Origin: an uncultured Porphyromonadaceae bacterium
GTDB taxonomy: Bacteria > Bacteroidota > Bacteroidia > Bacteroidales > UBA11471
DNA: 28,310 bases
Direction: 5' to 3'
Assembly: GCA_900547555.1 (NCBI GenBank)
Contig: URHG01000036.1
Span: 1 to 28,310 of the forward strand
Positions 15,097 through 24,889 of this stretch are shown piece by piece. The notes below the pieces were generated by a model, which made no database searches, was not told the origin of the DNA, and saw nothing but the letters and a program-made list of their open reading frames with translations. The stretch's first letter is position 1; each line of letters starts with the position of its first letter. The position numbers were made by a program, and so were the translations under genes.

Positions 15097-15864
15097 GTGG
15101 CTGCGATTCCTTTACGGCATGTCTTCATCGACCTCGATGATACATTATGGGATTTTAAGCGAAATTCCTATGGCGCATTGAGAATTGCGTATGACCAGTT
15201 TTCACTGGCGGATTATTATCCATCGTTCGATGATTTCTATCGGATATACAGTGAAAAGAATGCCGAACTTTGGAACCTTTATCATCACAGCCGCATCACA
15301 CGCGAAGAATTGATTGTCGAGCGTTTTCGTTATCCCTTACAGCGGGTAGGCGTTTACGACGAGAAAATCATTCCTGAACTCAATCAGACCTATCTCTCGG
15401 CATTGTCCGAGCAGATAGGTCTGCATTTTTATGCCCGGGAGCTTCTGCAATATTTGTCTTTGCGTTATACGCTTACTTTGCTGAGTAACGGATTCCGGGA
15501 AGTACAATATCGAAAACTCGATCATACGGGCTTGCGGTCGTTTTTCGGCCATATTGTTCTCTCCGACGATGTCGGTTTTTTAAAACCCCACTCCGGAATA
15601 TTTCGCCATGCACTATCTTTGCTTTCGGCGACACCCGATTCTGTCGTGATGATAGGAGATAATTACGAAGCCGATATTTGCGGTGCTGCCCGCATGGGAA
15701 TAAAACAAATCTATTTCAATCCCGGGAATAAACCGCTTCCGCAAACGTGGACGGGCGAAGTTCCCGTCAATCGGGCATACGTGGGTCGCACACCGCCAAG
15801 CTATCCGGTTGCTTGCCCTACTTATCAGGTATCTTCGTTGAAAGAGATTGTCGATATTCTCTGA
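15097..15864 (+). CDS. HAD-superfamily phosphatase, YjjG-like nucleotidase (255 aa)
   Basis: Haloacid-dehalogenase-type hydrolase. Motif I is VFIDLDDTLWDF (nucleophile D12 and acid/base D14), motif II LTLLSNGF, motif III the lysine in VGFLKPHSGIF, and motif IV VVMIGDNYEADICGA. The helical cap between motifs I and II and the LKPHSGIFRHAL segment resemble YjjG, a pyrimidine nucleotidase that acts on non-canonical nucleotides. The substrate is inferred only. The start is GTG at 15097, because no in-frame ATG lies near motif I. The stop is 6 bp before a strong bidirectional terminator. The gene begins 13 bp after the lipoprotein gene. Confidence 0.82.
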   Translation: MAAIPLRHVFIDLDDTLWDFKRNSYGALRIAYDQFSLADYYPSFDDFYRIYSEKNAELWNLYHHSRITREELIVERFRYPLQRVGVYDEKIIPELNQTYLSALSEQIGLHFYARELLQYLSLRYTLTLLSNGFREVQYRKLDHTGLRSFFGHIVLSDDVGFLKPHSGIFRHALSLLSATPDSVVMIGDNYEADICGAARMGIKQIYFNPGNKPLPQTWTGEVPVNRAYVGRTPPSYPVACPTYQVSSLKEIVDIL

Positions 15865-15870
15865 CTAAGG

Positions 15871-15909
15871 AAAAAATGAGCAGCCCTTTGCTGGGCTGCT
15901 CATTTTTTT
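15871..15909. terminator. Bidirectional terminator between the HAD gene and the response regulator
   Basis: A perfect 16-bp inverted repeat (15871-15886 with 15893-15908), a 6-nt loop, and A6/T7 flanks give a GC-rich stem with a U-tract on both strands. It lies between the convergent ends at 15864 and 15927 and should stop transcription from both sides. Confidence 0.93.
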
Positions 15910-15926
15910 ATGTCTGCAAGATTGTC

Positions 15927-16655
15927 TCACAGTTTTCCGATGATGGAACGACGGTTGAGTTGTTCTATCAGTTGTTCTTTATAAGAGTCGGAGATGGGAA
16001 TATATGTTTTTCCGAAAACGATACGGTTTCGTTCTATGACTTTGATTTTGTCCATGTGTACGATAAATGAACGATGTACACGTACAAATTTTTGCTCCGG
16101 CAGTTGTTCTTCGAGCGATTTGAGGCTCATGAGGGAGAGCACGGGGTGCGGCTCGTTTTCGATATATATTTTTACATAGTCTTTCAGGCCTTCGATATAG
16201 AGTATTTTATCGAGGTCGATTTGTATCAGTTTATATTCGCTTTTGACAAATATCGATTGCGGTATTATCGGTGCGGAATTCCGGTTTTGGTTCAATTCGA
16301 ACCATTGACGTGCTTTTTCACAGGCTTGCAGGAAATCGGAATAAGAGAAAGGTTTGAGCAGATAGTCGAGTGCGTTTACGCGGTAGCTGTCTACGGCATA
16401 TTGTTCGAATGCCGTAGTGAAAATAATGCGGCAACGATCGCCAATGATACGGGAAAATTCCAGTCCGTTGACTTCGGGCATCTGTATGTCGAGGAAGAGT
16501 AAGTCGGGTTGTAATCCGTTTGTGATCTCTTCCATTGCTTTTATGGCACTGGTGTACGAGCCGGCAAGTTCGAGAAAAGGGGTTTTCTCTACATAGTTTT
16601 TCAGCAGGCTTACGGCCAGCGGTTCATCGTCGATGATGGCGCATTTCAGTTTCAT
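15927..16655 (-). CDS. LytTR-family response regulator (242 aa)
   Basis: Transcription factor of the AgrA/LytR type. The receiver domain occupies about residues 3-120: KCAIIDDEP with the acidic pair D9/D10, the phospho-acceptor D56 in LLFLDIQMPEVNG, the threonine in IIFTTAF and the lysine in YLLKPFS. The LytTR DNA-binding domain occupies about 138-235, with FVKSEYKLIQIDLDKILYIEGLKDYV and FVRVHRSFIVHMDKI. The frame extends upstream to 16694, but the ATG at 16655 matches the family start and overlaps the kinase stop by 4 bp (ATGA). It is the last gene of the six-gene efflux unit; its cognate partner is the kinase directly upstream. Confidence 0.93.
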   Translation of the reverse strand: MKLKCAIIDDEPLAVSLLKNYVEKTPFLELAGSYTSAIKAMEEITNGLQPDLLFLDIQMPEVNGLEFSRIIGDRCRIIFTTAFEQYAVDSYRVNALDYLLKPFSYSDFLQACEKARQWFELNQNRNSAPIIPQSIFVKSEYKLIQIDLDKILYIEGLKDYVKIYIENEPHPVLSLMSLKSLEEQLPEQKFVRVHRSFIVHMDKIKVIERNRIVFGKTYIPISDSYKEQLIEQLNRRSIIGKL

Positions 16656-17729
16656 GGCTGTATGGGGTGTGTCGATAGAGTCAGTTCGGAGCAATAAGAA
16701 TATTCATTCTCCTTAGTGGTAAACGTATAATGTCCCGGATATAGTATATCGAGACGTTTTTTCAGGTTATCGAGGCCGATACCCGATCCGCTTTTATCAT
16801 CGATTCCTTTGGGAAAGCAGCTGTTTTCGATGCGGCAGATGATGCGGCGGCTGTCGTCATCGACCGAAATGTCGATGTGTACAAACGACGGTTGGGTGTT
16901 GCTGACACCGTGTTTGAATGCGTTCTCGATGAGGGCGATAAAGAGGAGAGGTGCCACCTCTATGTGCGAGTATTTTTCTGTCGGTAGACTTACCGAAAGT
17001 TCGGTGTTGGAGGCCAATCGCAGGTGCATGAGTTCGACGTAATTATAGATGAAATCTATTTCTTTCGATAACGGGACGTATCGAGGTGTGTTGTCGTAAA
17101 GTACATAGCGCATCAGTTTGCTGAGTTCGATGACTGCCTGCTGGGCTTTTTCAGGAGATAGGTCGATGAGGGAATATATGTTGTTGAGGGTATTGAAAAG
17201 GAAATGAGGATTGATTTGACTTTTTAGGGTTTTCAATTCCGCTTCGACTTTTTCTCTTTCTACCGTTTCAAGTTCTTTCTCGATGAAAATCCATCGGCTT
17301 GTCATTTTTACGGCGATGCTCATACCTACGGCCAATATAAGGGGTACCATGTCCCGAAGAAAAAATCCGAAGAAGGCCTGTATGGCAGTTTCCGGTGGCG
17401 GCGGAAGCCGGTTGACGTCGATATAATAATGCCGGACGGCGAAAAGAATAAGAGAGATACCCGTGATTAAGAATGTATTGAAGATAAGAAAATAAGCCAT
17501 CGATTTTCTTTTGAAGAGAAATTTATCGATGAGGAGCGTATAATTGACGTAGAAGACGGTGAGCAGAGCCAACGGTATGAGAGAAAACCATAAGTAGTGC
17601 TGGAAATAATCCGGGGAGCTATGGTCGGAAAACAACAGAGGGAGACCGAAAATAAGGCCCCACCCTGTTATGTGAATGAAAAGACTGACTCTTTTGTGAT
17701 TTTTATTTCCTGGATTCATACCTTTTGCA

Positions 17730-17737
<8 letters not shown>
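16652..17737 (-). CDS. LytS-type sensor histidine kinase (361 aa)
   Basis: Inner-membrane sensor kinase of the His_kinase (PF06580) family. Four hydrophobic segments are visible in the first 150 residues (about 17-36, 47-66, 80-101 and 127-145). They are followed by a coiled linker and the phospho-acceptor box LKSQINPHFLFNTLNNIYSL (H178), then a HATPase domain with the N-box LIENAFKHGVS and the G-box SGIGLDNLKKRL. There is no large extracellular domain, so the signal may be sensed in or near the membrane. The ATG at 17737 overlaps the end of the permease gene by 8 bp; the ATG at 17719 (MNPGNKNHK) is an equally possible start with an 11-bp gap. It pairs with the LytTR regulator and is the fifth gene of the efflux unit. 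Confidence 0.9.
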
Positions 17738-18950
<1,213 letters not shown>

Positions 18951-18957
18951 AGGCTAA

Positions 18958-19704
18958 TTATTCTTCATCGTTTTTGGGCAAGGCGGCCAAAGCTTTTTCT
19001 GCCGAAAGAATATCGGGATTCAAGGAATCTTCTATGACATGGCCGTCGCGCAGACGTATGGTACGGCTGCTATACTGGGAGAGTTCCGGGTTGTGGGTAA
19101 CGAAAATGATGGTGCGGCCTTCCCGGTGGAGTTTCTGGAAAAGAACGAGAATTTCGAACGACGTGCGCGTATCGAGGTTTCCCGTCGCTTCGTCGGCTAG
19201 GATAACGGCTGGGTTGTTTACCAATGCACGGGCTATGGCGACCCGTTGCATTTGACCGCCCGACATTTGATTCGACTTGTGTTCGAGGCGATCTCCCAGC
19301 CCTACGGCTTGAAGAGCCTCTATCGAGCGCCGCCGGCGTTCGGCGGCGCTTACCGAGGAGTTATACATCAAGGGGAGTTCCACATTTTCTACGGCAGTGG
19401 TTTTGGGAAGCAGGTTGTAATTTTGGAATACGAATCCGATTTTCCGGTTTCGTAAAATAGCCCGCGACGGTTTACTCATTGTCCGCACCGAGATTCCGTC
19501 GAGGAGATATTCTCCGCTGGTCGGAGTATCGAGGCAGCCCAACGTATTGAGCAGAGTCGACTTTCCCGAACCCGACGTTCCCATGATCGTAACGAATTCT
19601 CCTTCGCAGATGGTGAATGAAACGCCTCGTAGTGCGTGGACAATCTCATCACCGACTTTGAAGTCTCGTTTTATGTTTTGCAGTTCGATGACTTTTTTGC
19701 TCAT
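18958..19704 (-). CDS. MacB/LolD-type ABC transporter ATPase (248 aa)
   Basis: ATPase half of the pump. Walker A is GTSGSGKST, the Q-loop is FVFQNYNLLP, the signature is MSGGQMQRVAIARAL, Walker B is VILADEATGNLD and the switch histidine is in VTHNPEL. The GNLD D-loop and the FQNYNLLP motif are typical of the MacB/LolD class, which works by mechanotransmission rather than by passing substrate through the membrane. A GTG at 19716 would add four residues; MSKKVIELQNIKRDF from 19704 is preferred. It sits 7 bp before the permease gene and 18 bp after the adaptor gene. Confidence 0.93.
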   Translation of the reverse strand: MSKKVIELQNIKRDFKVGDEIVHALRGVSFTICEGEFVTIMGTSGSGKSTLLNTLGCLDTPTSGEYLLDGISVRTMSKPSRAILRNRKIGFVFQNYNLLPKTTAVENVELPLMYNSSVSAAERRRRSIEALQAVGLGDRLEHKSNQMSGGQMQRVAIARALVNNPAVILADEATGNLDTRTSFEILVLFQKLHREGRTIIFVTHNPELSQYSSRTIRLRDGHVIEDSLNPDILSAEKALAALPKNDEE

Positions 19705-19722
19705 AATCGGTTGCACTTGTGA

Positions 19723-20934
19723 TTATTTGCTTTTCTTTTTGTTATTCCCCGGAGGACCCGGCATGAAAGGACTCCTTTCCACATCACTTGTTTCATTCTC
19801 AGCCATTTCTGCCGATACTCCAATGACGGCTTCTTCTATGATGACAGTCCCTTCATCGATGCCTCCAAGAATTTCGGTCATGATACCGTTGCTGATACCG
19901 GTCTGCACAGGGTGGGCGGTAAATGTATTTCCTTCTTGCGACCAAACTTTGGCTTCTCCTTCGCAATCTACGACAATGGCATTGTTATCCACCAACGGAT
20001 ATTCGGGGGCAAATCTCAAAGCACGAGCCGGCACGCTCAATACATTTTGTTTGTCGAGAGTGTATATCGTTACGTTGGCCGTCAGGCGGGGTTTCAGCTT
20101 CAAGTCGGGATTGTGGGCCGAAATGACGACTTCGTAAGTGATGACACTTTCGTCGGTAGTAGTACTCGATGAGCTGTTGGTACTGCCCAGTCGTATTTGC
20201 GTTACACGCCCTTCGAAAACATCATTGGGATAAGCGTCGACGGTAAAGGTTACCCGTTGGCCTTCTTCAACGCCTCCTATATCGGCTTCATCGACATCGG
20301 CTACAACCTGCATCTGTGTGAGGTCGGCGGCGATGTTGAACAGCGTAGGGGTTTCGAAACCCGAAGCCACGGTCTGTCCTTCTTCCACATCGCGGCTTAT
20401 GACGATACCGTCTATGGGCGAGGTAATGATGGCGTATGAGAGATTGCGTTGGGCTTTGGCCAGTGCAGCTTTACTGCTTTCGAGGGCACTTTTCGATTTT
20501 TTATAGCTGTATTCCGAGTCGTCGTATTCCTGCTCGCTGATGAGCGATTGTTCGTAAAGCCCCTTGTTCCGTTCGAAGTTTTTCTTTTGATACTCGTATT
20601 CGGCAAGGTTTCCGTCGTAGGTTGCTTGTGCCGATGCCAATTCGCTTTCGAGCGTTACTTTATCCATTTCGGCGATAAGTTGACCCTCTTTTACGACCGA
20701 GTTATAATCGACATATATTTTGTCGATGATACCCGATACCTGAGTACCGACTTCGACTTCGGTTACTGGTTCTATGGTACCTGTTGCCGTAACCGAGTTG
20801 GAAATGTCGCTACGCCCTACGGCGACAGTAACATAGGAGATTTGATTTTTCTTTCCTGTGCTGCCGAAAAGGTAGTAGCCCCCTATGGCGGCAACAACGA
20901 CCACGATAATGGTGATAATGATTCCTTTTTTCAT
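19723..20934 (-). CDS. MacA-type periplasmic adaptor, HlyD family (403 aa)
   Basis: Membrane-fusion protein that bridges the inner-membrane pump and the outer-membrane channel. It has an N-terminal membrane anchor (about 5-24), a first beta strand with the lipoyl half motif ATGTIEPVTEVEVGTQVSGIIDKIYVDYNSVVKEGQLIAEMD, a long alpha-hairpin (about 95-165, rich in Glu, Lys and Ala), the second lipoyl half ITSPIDGIVISRDVEEGQTV, and a beta-barrel and membrane-proximal domain. A Ser/Thr-rich insertion (NSSSSTTTDES) lies near residue 258. The tail is basic (PPGNNKKKSK). It lies 20 bp after the TolC-type gene. Confidence 0.92.
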   Translation of the reverse strand: MKKGIIITIIVVVVAAIGGYYLFGSTGKKNQISYVTVAVGRSDISNSVTATGTIEPVTEVEVGTQVSGIIDKIYVDYNSVVKEGQLIAEMDKVTLESELASAQATYDGNLAEYEYQKKNFERNKGLYEQSLISEQEYDDSEYSYKKSKSALESSKAALAKAQRNLSYAIITSPIDGIVISRDVEEGQTVASGFETPTLFNIAADLTQMQVVADVDEADIGGVEEGQRVTFTVDAYPNDVFEGRVTQIRLGSTNSSSSTTTDESVITYEVVISAHNPDLKLKPRLTANVTIYTLDKQNVLSVPARALRFAPEYPLVDNNAIVVDCEGEAKVWSQEGNTFTAHPVQTGISNGIMTEILGGIDEGTVIIEEAVIGVSAEMAENETSDVERSPFMPGPPGNNKKKSK

Positions 20935-20954
20935 ATTTGAGTGTGTTATATGCG

Positions 20955-22316
20955 TTAGAGAGAGACGGGTTTGTTTTGATATACATTCAGCAACAACCGG
21001 TTGAGTATGGCCATGTATTTGGCTTGCAATACTTTTTGTTCAGCTATGAGCAGATTGTTTTTTTCCGTGAGCAGTTCGAGGGTGTTGGCCATTCCCCGGT
21101 TGAACTTTTCCTGTATCAAGTCGTAACTGGCACGCGTTGCTTTTACTTCTTCCTGGGCCGATACATATTGTTCCTGAGCCGCTTTTACTTCGAGATAAAG
21201 ATTCTCGATGTCGCTCAGTAAATTTTTCTTGGTATTTTGTAGGTCCAGTTCGGCCGTAGTTGCGGCGATGCGGGCTTTCGATACGGCCGAACGGGTATCG
21301 CGGTTGCTGTATATAGGTATGGAAAGCGACAGGCCTATCGACTCGCTGAGTTTGTTTTTCATCTGGGAGCCTGTGTTTCCGTTGCTTGTAGAAAGGTGGC
21401 CCGTGCTAACTCCGGCCGACAGAGAGAGGCTGGGGTAATACCCTGCTTTTGCGCTTTTTATATCGAGCTTGGAAGCAGCTATATTCAGTTCGCTGTACTT
21501 GATACCCGGCATACAGGCGAGTGCGGTTTGATATATTTCGTTCTGTGTAGCCAGCGGTGTGAGTACATCGGTATCGTCGAGTTCGGGAGTTGCGATGTTT
21601 ATGGACTCCTCTATACCGAGTTCCAGTAGTTGTTTGAGGGTGAGCTGGTTTTGTGCCAACGTATTTTGGGAAACAATGAGTTGATATTTGTCGCTGCTGT
21701 ATTGCGATACCAGTTGGGCGTAGTCGCTTTCCGAGAGTGTACCGGCGTTTTTCAGTTTTTCGCCCCGTTCGCATTGGGCTTTCGATACTTCTACGGTCTT
21801 TTGGTTGATGAGGACGGCTTCCCGTGCGTAGAGTATTTGCAGATAGCCCGATATGATGGCCGACTCGATGTTGTCGAATGTCTCTTCAAGTGAAGCCGAC
21901 TGCATCTGTTCATTGATTTTTTGCGTCTTGATTTGGTTCAGTTGCTTCCCACCGTTGAAGAGCGTCAGAGAACCGCGCAGGTTGTAGCTGCCCGAAAATT
22001 GGTTTTTGTCGCTGCCGCTGTTTCCCGTGATGATGTAATTGTCGAGGTCGCTGTTGTTTGTCTCTTGGAATGGGGTATTATTATATTGATAGCTGATACC
22101 TGCCGTCAGGGAAGGGAACAACTTGGCCTTGGCATTCTTGGTGTCGATCCGGCTGCTTTCGAGAGAAAGCCGGCTCTGTTTCAGTTCGATGTTCTGCTGG
22201 TATGCATATTGCAAACAGTCTTCGAGGCTCCATGTTTGCGGTTTTTCCTGTGCCGAAATTGTTGAGGCGGTCAGGAAAAAACAACTGGCGAGAGTGAATA
22301 GACGTTGATATTTCAT
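20955..22316 (-). CDS. TolC-family outer-membrane efflux channel (453 aa)
   Basis: Outer-membrane factor forming the exit duct of the pump. A signal peptide (about 1-22) ends at ISAQ. Two structural repeats, each with long coiled helices and two beta strands, are visible: WSLEDCLQYAYQQNIELKQSRLSLESSR opens the first, and YPSLSLSAGVSTGHLSTSNG lies in the second. The end FNRGMANTLELLTEKNNLLIAEQKVLQAKYMAILNRLLLN is the typical OEP ending. Length is normal. It is the first gene of a six-gene unit, with a good promoter 25 bp upstream. Confidence 0.92.
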   Translation of the reverse strand: MKYQRLFTLASCFFLTASTISAQEKPQTWSLEDCLQYAYQQNIELKQSRLSLESSRIDTKNAKAKLFPSLTAGISYQYNNTPFQETNNSDLDNYIITGNSGSDKNQFSGSYNLRGSLTLFNGGKQLNQIKTQKINEQMQSASLEETFDNIESAIISGYLQILYAREAVLINQKTVEVSKAQCERGEKLKNAGTLSESDYAQLVSQYSSDKYQLIVSQNTLAQNQLTLKQLLELGIEESINIATPELDDTDVLTPLATQNEIYQTALACMPGIKYSELNIAASKLDIKSAKAGYYPSLSLSAGVSTGHLSTSNGNTGSQMKNKLSESIGLSLSIPIYSNRDTRSAVSKARIAATTAELDLQNTKKNLLSDIENLYLEVKAAQEQYVSAQEEVKATRASYDLIQEKFNRGMANTLELLTEKNNLLIAEQKVLQAKYMAILNRLLLNVYQNKPVSL

Positions 22317-22340
22317 AGAGTTCGGTAATAAATTATATTA

Positions 22341-22372
22341 CAAAGGTAATGAAACTGTTTTTCTCTTTACAA
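22341..22372 (-). promoter_or_regulatory. Promoter of the six-gene efflux/two-component operon (-33 ATTG, 21 bp, -7 TACCTTTG)
   Basis: On the minus strand TACCTTTG occupies 22348-22341 and a TTG (in AATTG) occupies 22372-22370, with 21 bp between. The leader to the TolC ATG would be only about 20 nt. I see no clear inverted repeat for a LytTR regulator between this and the preceding terminator. Confidence 0.6.
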
Positions 22373-22438
22373 TTACAATGTAGGGAAGGCTTTATTTTAT
22401 CGACGAATCTCTCCATTTTCTCGGTAAAGGCCGAAAAC

Positions 22439-22471
22439 GACAAAAACCGTCTTTCAAAGACGGTTTTTGTC
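22439..22471 (-). terminator. Terminator after the AspT-like transporter gene
   Basis: A perfect 16-bp palindrome around one central base, with A5 and T5 near its ends (CCGTCTTT core). It starts 17 bp after the transporter stop on the minus strand and separates it from the efflux operon promoter. Structure is symmetrical, so it could act on both strands. Confidence 0.88.
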
Positions 22472-22487
22472 GGAATAGATTCTTTTA

Positions 22488-24167
22488 CTATATAAAAATA
22501 AGTATGAGTAATTGAGCTGTAAGTACCCGAAGGAACATGGTCAAAGGATATACCGTAGAATAAGCCACAGCCGGAGCGTCGTTGCCCGATACCTTGTTGG
22601 CGTATGCCAAAGCGGGAGGATCGGTCATACTGCCCGAGAGCAATCCCATGATTGTGAAATAATTGAGTTTATAGTACCAGCGGCTGATGATTCCGATGAC
22701 GAGCATCGGTATGATGGTGATAAGAAATCCCCACAGTACCCACAGCAAACCGTCGTCGGAGAAAACGGTGTCGACAAAATTTCCACCTGCTTCGATACCG
22801 ACACTGGCGAGGAAGAGGCATATTCCTATTTCTCGTAACATAAGACTGGCACTGGTCGAGGTGTAAGTTACCAGTTTCATCTTATGCCCGAATCGGCCGA
22901 TAAGTATAGCCACGACGAGCGGACCTCCGGCCAGTCCGAGTTTCATCGATGATGACATGCCCGGTATCGATAAGGGTATGCTTCCCAGCAATATACCGAG
23001 GAAGATTCCTATGAATATGGTGATCATGTTGGGTTCGTTGAGACGTTTCATCGAGTTTCCCAATCGTGAAGCCAGCCGAGCTATATCTTCTTGCCGACCT
23101 ACGACCGTGAGGCGGTCGCCCATTTGCAGTTCGAGATTGGGGGTAACGAGCAGGTCTACACCGGCGCGGTTCAGTCTCGTCGCATTCAACCGGTATCCCA
23201 TGCGCAGGCGTAACGAGCCAACCGTATGACCGTTGTACTCAGGTTTTGTAACGACGATACGTCTCGAAACGATGGGCGAAGGAATAGCTTCCCAGTCCAT
23301 TTCTACAATCGGGCCGATAAACGCTTTCATGGCGTCTTCGTCTTCTTCCGAGAGAACGATAAGTAACAAGTCATCTTTTCCGATGATGGTATTATCGTCG
23401 GGTATCATGACCTCTCCTTCTTTCTGTATGCGCGATACGACGAAGTTACGGTCTATCAGAAGGGCGAGTTTTTCGAGTGTTCGCCCCACGATGAGAGGAT
23501 TCTCCACTTTATAAGTAACGATGTGGGGAACCAATGTGCTGGCTTCTTTTTCGGCTTCCAGACGTTTGGATTCTTCATCGTTATTGATGCGGAAGAGGTA
23601 ACGGACGATGATCATGGCAAGAATGATACCGATGACACCCAGCGGATATGCGGCTGCGTATCCCGATGCAATTTCGGGAATTTCGGTCAGCTTACCATCG
23701 AATTGCAGCTGCGAAAGTGTTTGTTGGGCAGCACCGAGACCCGGTGTATTGGTTACGGCACCCGATAGGATACCTACCAGTTCGGGCATCGATACACGGT
23801 CGTGCGATATGGCATAGATGGTGCATACGACGACGAGGTTCAACAAGACGACTCCCACTGCAAGCAGGTTGAGTTGCATGCCGCCTCTCTTGAAAGAGGA
23901 AAAGAATCCGGGACCTACTTGTAAACCGATGGAGTAGACAAAAAGTATCAATCCGAATTCTTTGGTAAAATGCAGTATGTTCTGTTCGGCAGTAAATCCG
24001 AAATGGCTGACAAACAGCCCTACGAACAATACGAATGTTACGCCCAATGAAATTCCGAAGATTTTCAGTTTGCCCAAGTACACCCCCACTGCTATAACAA
24101 AGGCATACAATATGACAGTGTGAGCCACCGAGTTGGTCGTGAACAATAGATTTTGAATCCAGTCCAT
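22488..24167 (-). CDS. AspT/YidE-type transporter with two RCK_C (TrkA-C) domains (559 aa)
   Basis: Membrane transporter of the aspartate:alanine exchanger (AAE) family, which includes YidE and YbjL. It has two membrane halves (about residues 10-190 and 385-559), the second opening NMITIFIGIFLGILLGSIPLSIPG. Between them are two soluble TrkA-C-like domains, KVENPLIVGRTLEKLALLIDRNFVVSRIQ and VTKPEYNGHTVGSLRLRMGYRLNATRL, each ending in GDRL or KDDLLLIV strands. The motifs GAVTNTPGLGAAQQ and GSMTDPPALAYANK are the duplicated GxxTxxPxLxxA signature of the family. The substrate is unknown; AspT itself exchanges aspartate and alanine. It is a single-gene unit with its own promoter and terminator. 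Confidence 0.9.
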   Translation of the reverse strand: MDWIQNLLFTTNSVAHTVILYAFVIAVGVYLGKLKIFGISLGVTFVLFVGLFVSHFGFTAEQNILHFTKEFGLILFVYSIGLQVGPGFFSSFKRGGMQLNLLAVGVVLLNLVVVCTIYAISHDRVSMPELVGILSGAVTNTPGLGAAQQTLSQLQFDGKLTEIPEIASGYAAAYPLGVIGIILAMIIVRYLFRINNDEESKRLEAEKEASTLVPHIVTYKVENPLIVGRTLEKLALLIDRNFVVSRIQKEGEVMIPDDNTIIGKDDLLLIVLSEEDEDAMKAFIGPIVEMDWEAIPSPIVSRRIVVTKPEYNGHTVGSLRLRMGYRLNATRLNRAGVDLLVTPNLELQMGDRLTVVGRQEDIARLASRLGNSMKRLNEPNMITIFIGIFLGILLGSIPLSIPGMSSSMKLGLAGGPLVVAILIGRFGHKMKLVTYTSTSASLMLREIGICLFLASVGIEAGGNFVDTVFSDDGLLWVLWGFLITIIPMLVIGIISRWYYKLNYFTIMGLLSGSMTDPPALAYANKVSGNDAPAVAYSTVYPLTMFLRVLTAQLLILIFI

Positions 24168-24273
24168 TGTAATAGTTTGTATGTAAATATTTTATGAAAT
24201 AAAAAATAAGATCACCCCGTCTTTATTCCGGTGTGGGAAAAAGTGAGGGAAAACCTATTTTGAATTATCGGTG

Positions 24274-24303
24274 CAAAGGTACGAGTTTTATCGGCATTCC
24301 AAA
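24274..24303 (-). promoter_or_regulatory. Promoter of the AspT-like transporter (-33 TTTG, 18 bp, -7 TACCTTTG)
   Basis: On the minus strand TACCTTTG (24281-24274) is preceded by TTTG (24303-24300) at 18 bp. The predicted 5' leader is about 100 nt, longer than most others in the window, with no recognised riboswitch. Confidence 0.55.
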
Positions 24304-24376
24304 AAGTTTATGTGTCGTATTTTTATACAAAATGTTTTTGTTCTCGGCTTTCTTCCTTATTCTGTAAAGAAAATGT

Positions 24377-24384
24377 TACTTTTG
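24377..24384 (+). promoter_or_regulatory. Bacteroidetes -7 box, TACTTTTG, for the FolK-like gene
   Basis: Exact TAnnTTTG match 33 bp before the ATG at 24418; no consensus -33 at the usual spacing. Confidence 0.45.
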
Positions 24385-24417
24385 TAAATACGTTTTGAAA
24401 ATACGCAAAATCGAGTC

Positions 24418-24810
24418 ATGGATAAAATGGGACGGGAGGCGATTATCAGCATCGGGTCGAATGTCCCCGATAAAAAAGAGCGTGTAGCGAAAGCTTGCGA
24501 AGAGTTGAGAAATCGTTTTTATTCTTTTCAAGTCTCTTCGATATATACAACACCGGCAGTCGGGCGTTGTGCGGGACAACCCGACTATTGCAATGCCGTA
24601 GCCCGTTTTTCGACGGCCGATGATTATGAAACTTTGAGATTGTTTTTTAAGGAAATGGAAAGCGATTACGGACGTGTCCGCCGTTCAGATACGGTGGCGC
24701 TCATACCTCTCGATATAGATATTGTTGTATGGGACGGGACGGTGTTGCGGCAACGGGATATGGGGCAAGAGTATATGCGCATCGGACTGGAACAGTTGGG
24801 CTTGCTATGA
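24418..24810 (+). CDS. folK: Short FolK-like protein (HPPK family, 130 aa)
   Basis: Resembles 2-amino-4-hydroxy-6-hydroxymethyldihydropteridine pyrophosphokinase, which transfers pyrophosphate from ATP to the pterin in folate synthesis. The opening AIISIGSNVPDKKERVAKACEEL, then VSSIYTTPAVG, the QPDYCNAVARFST strand and IPLDIDIVVWDG follow the family order, and DID corresponds to the magnesium-binding aspartates. It is shorter than the usual 155-165 aa: the RWGPR loop before the aspartates is replaced by TVALIP, and the protein ends soon after YMRIGLEQLG, where HPPK normally continues. Activity is therefore uncertain and it could be a diverged paralogue. An ATG at 24427 is a possible alternative start. 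Confidence 0.7.
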   Translation: MDKMGREAIISIGSNVPDKKERVAKACEELRNRFYSFQVSSIYTTPAVGRCAGQPDYCNAVARFSTADDYETLRLFFKEMESDYGRVRRSDTVALIPLDIDIVVWDGTVLRQRDMGQEYMRIGLEQLGLL

Positions 24811-24843
24811 GATTGTATAAGTTGTCGGCTCCATATAGCATTT

Positions 24844-24881
24844 ACAAAAAAGGCATCGAAAACATTCGATGCCTTTTTTGT
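24844..24881. terminator. Bidirectional terminator between the FolK-like gene and btuG
   Basis: A perfect 17-bp stem (24844-24860 with 24865-24881), a 4-nt AACA loop, A6 and T6 on opposite sides of a GGCATCGAA core. It lies 9 bp past the btuG stop (24890) and 34 bp past the folK-like stop (24810), and should serve both convergent units. Confidence 0.93.
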
Positions 24882-24889
24882 CGGAATTA

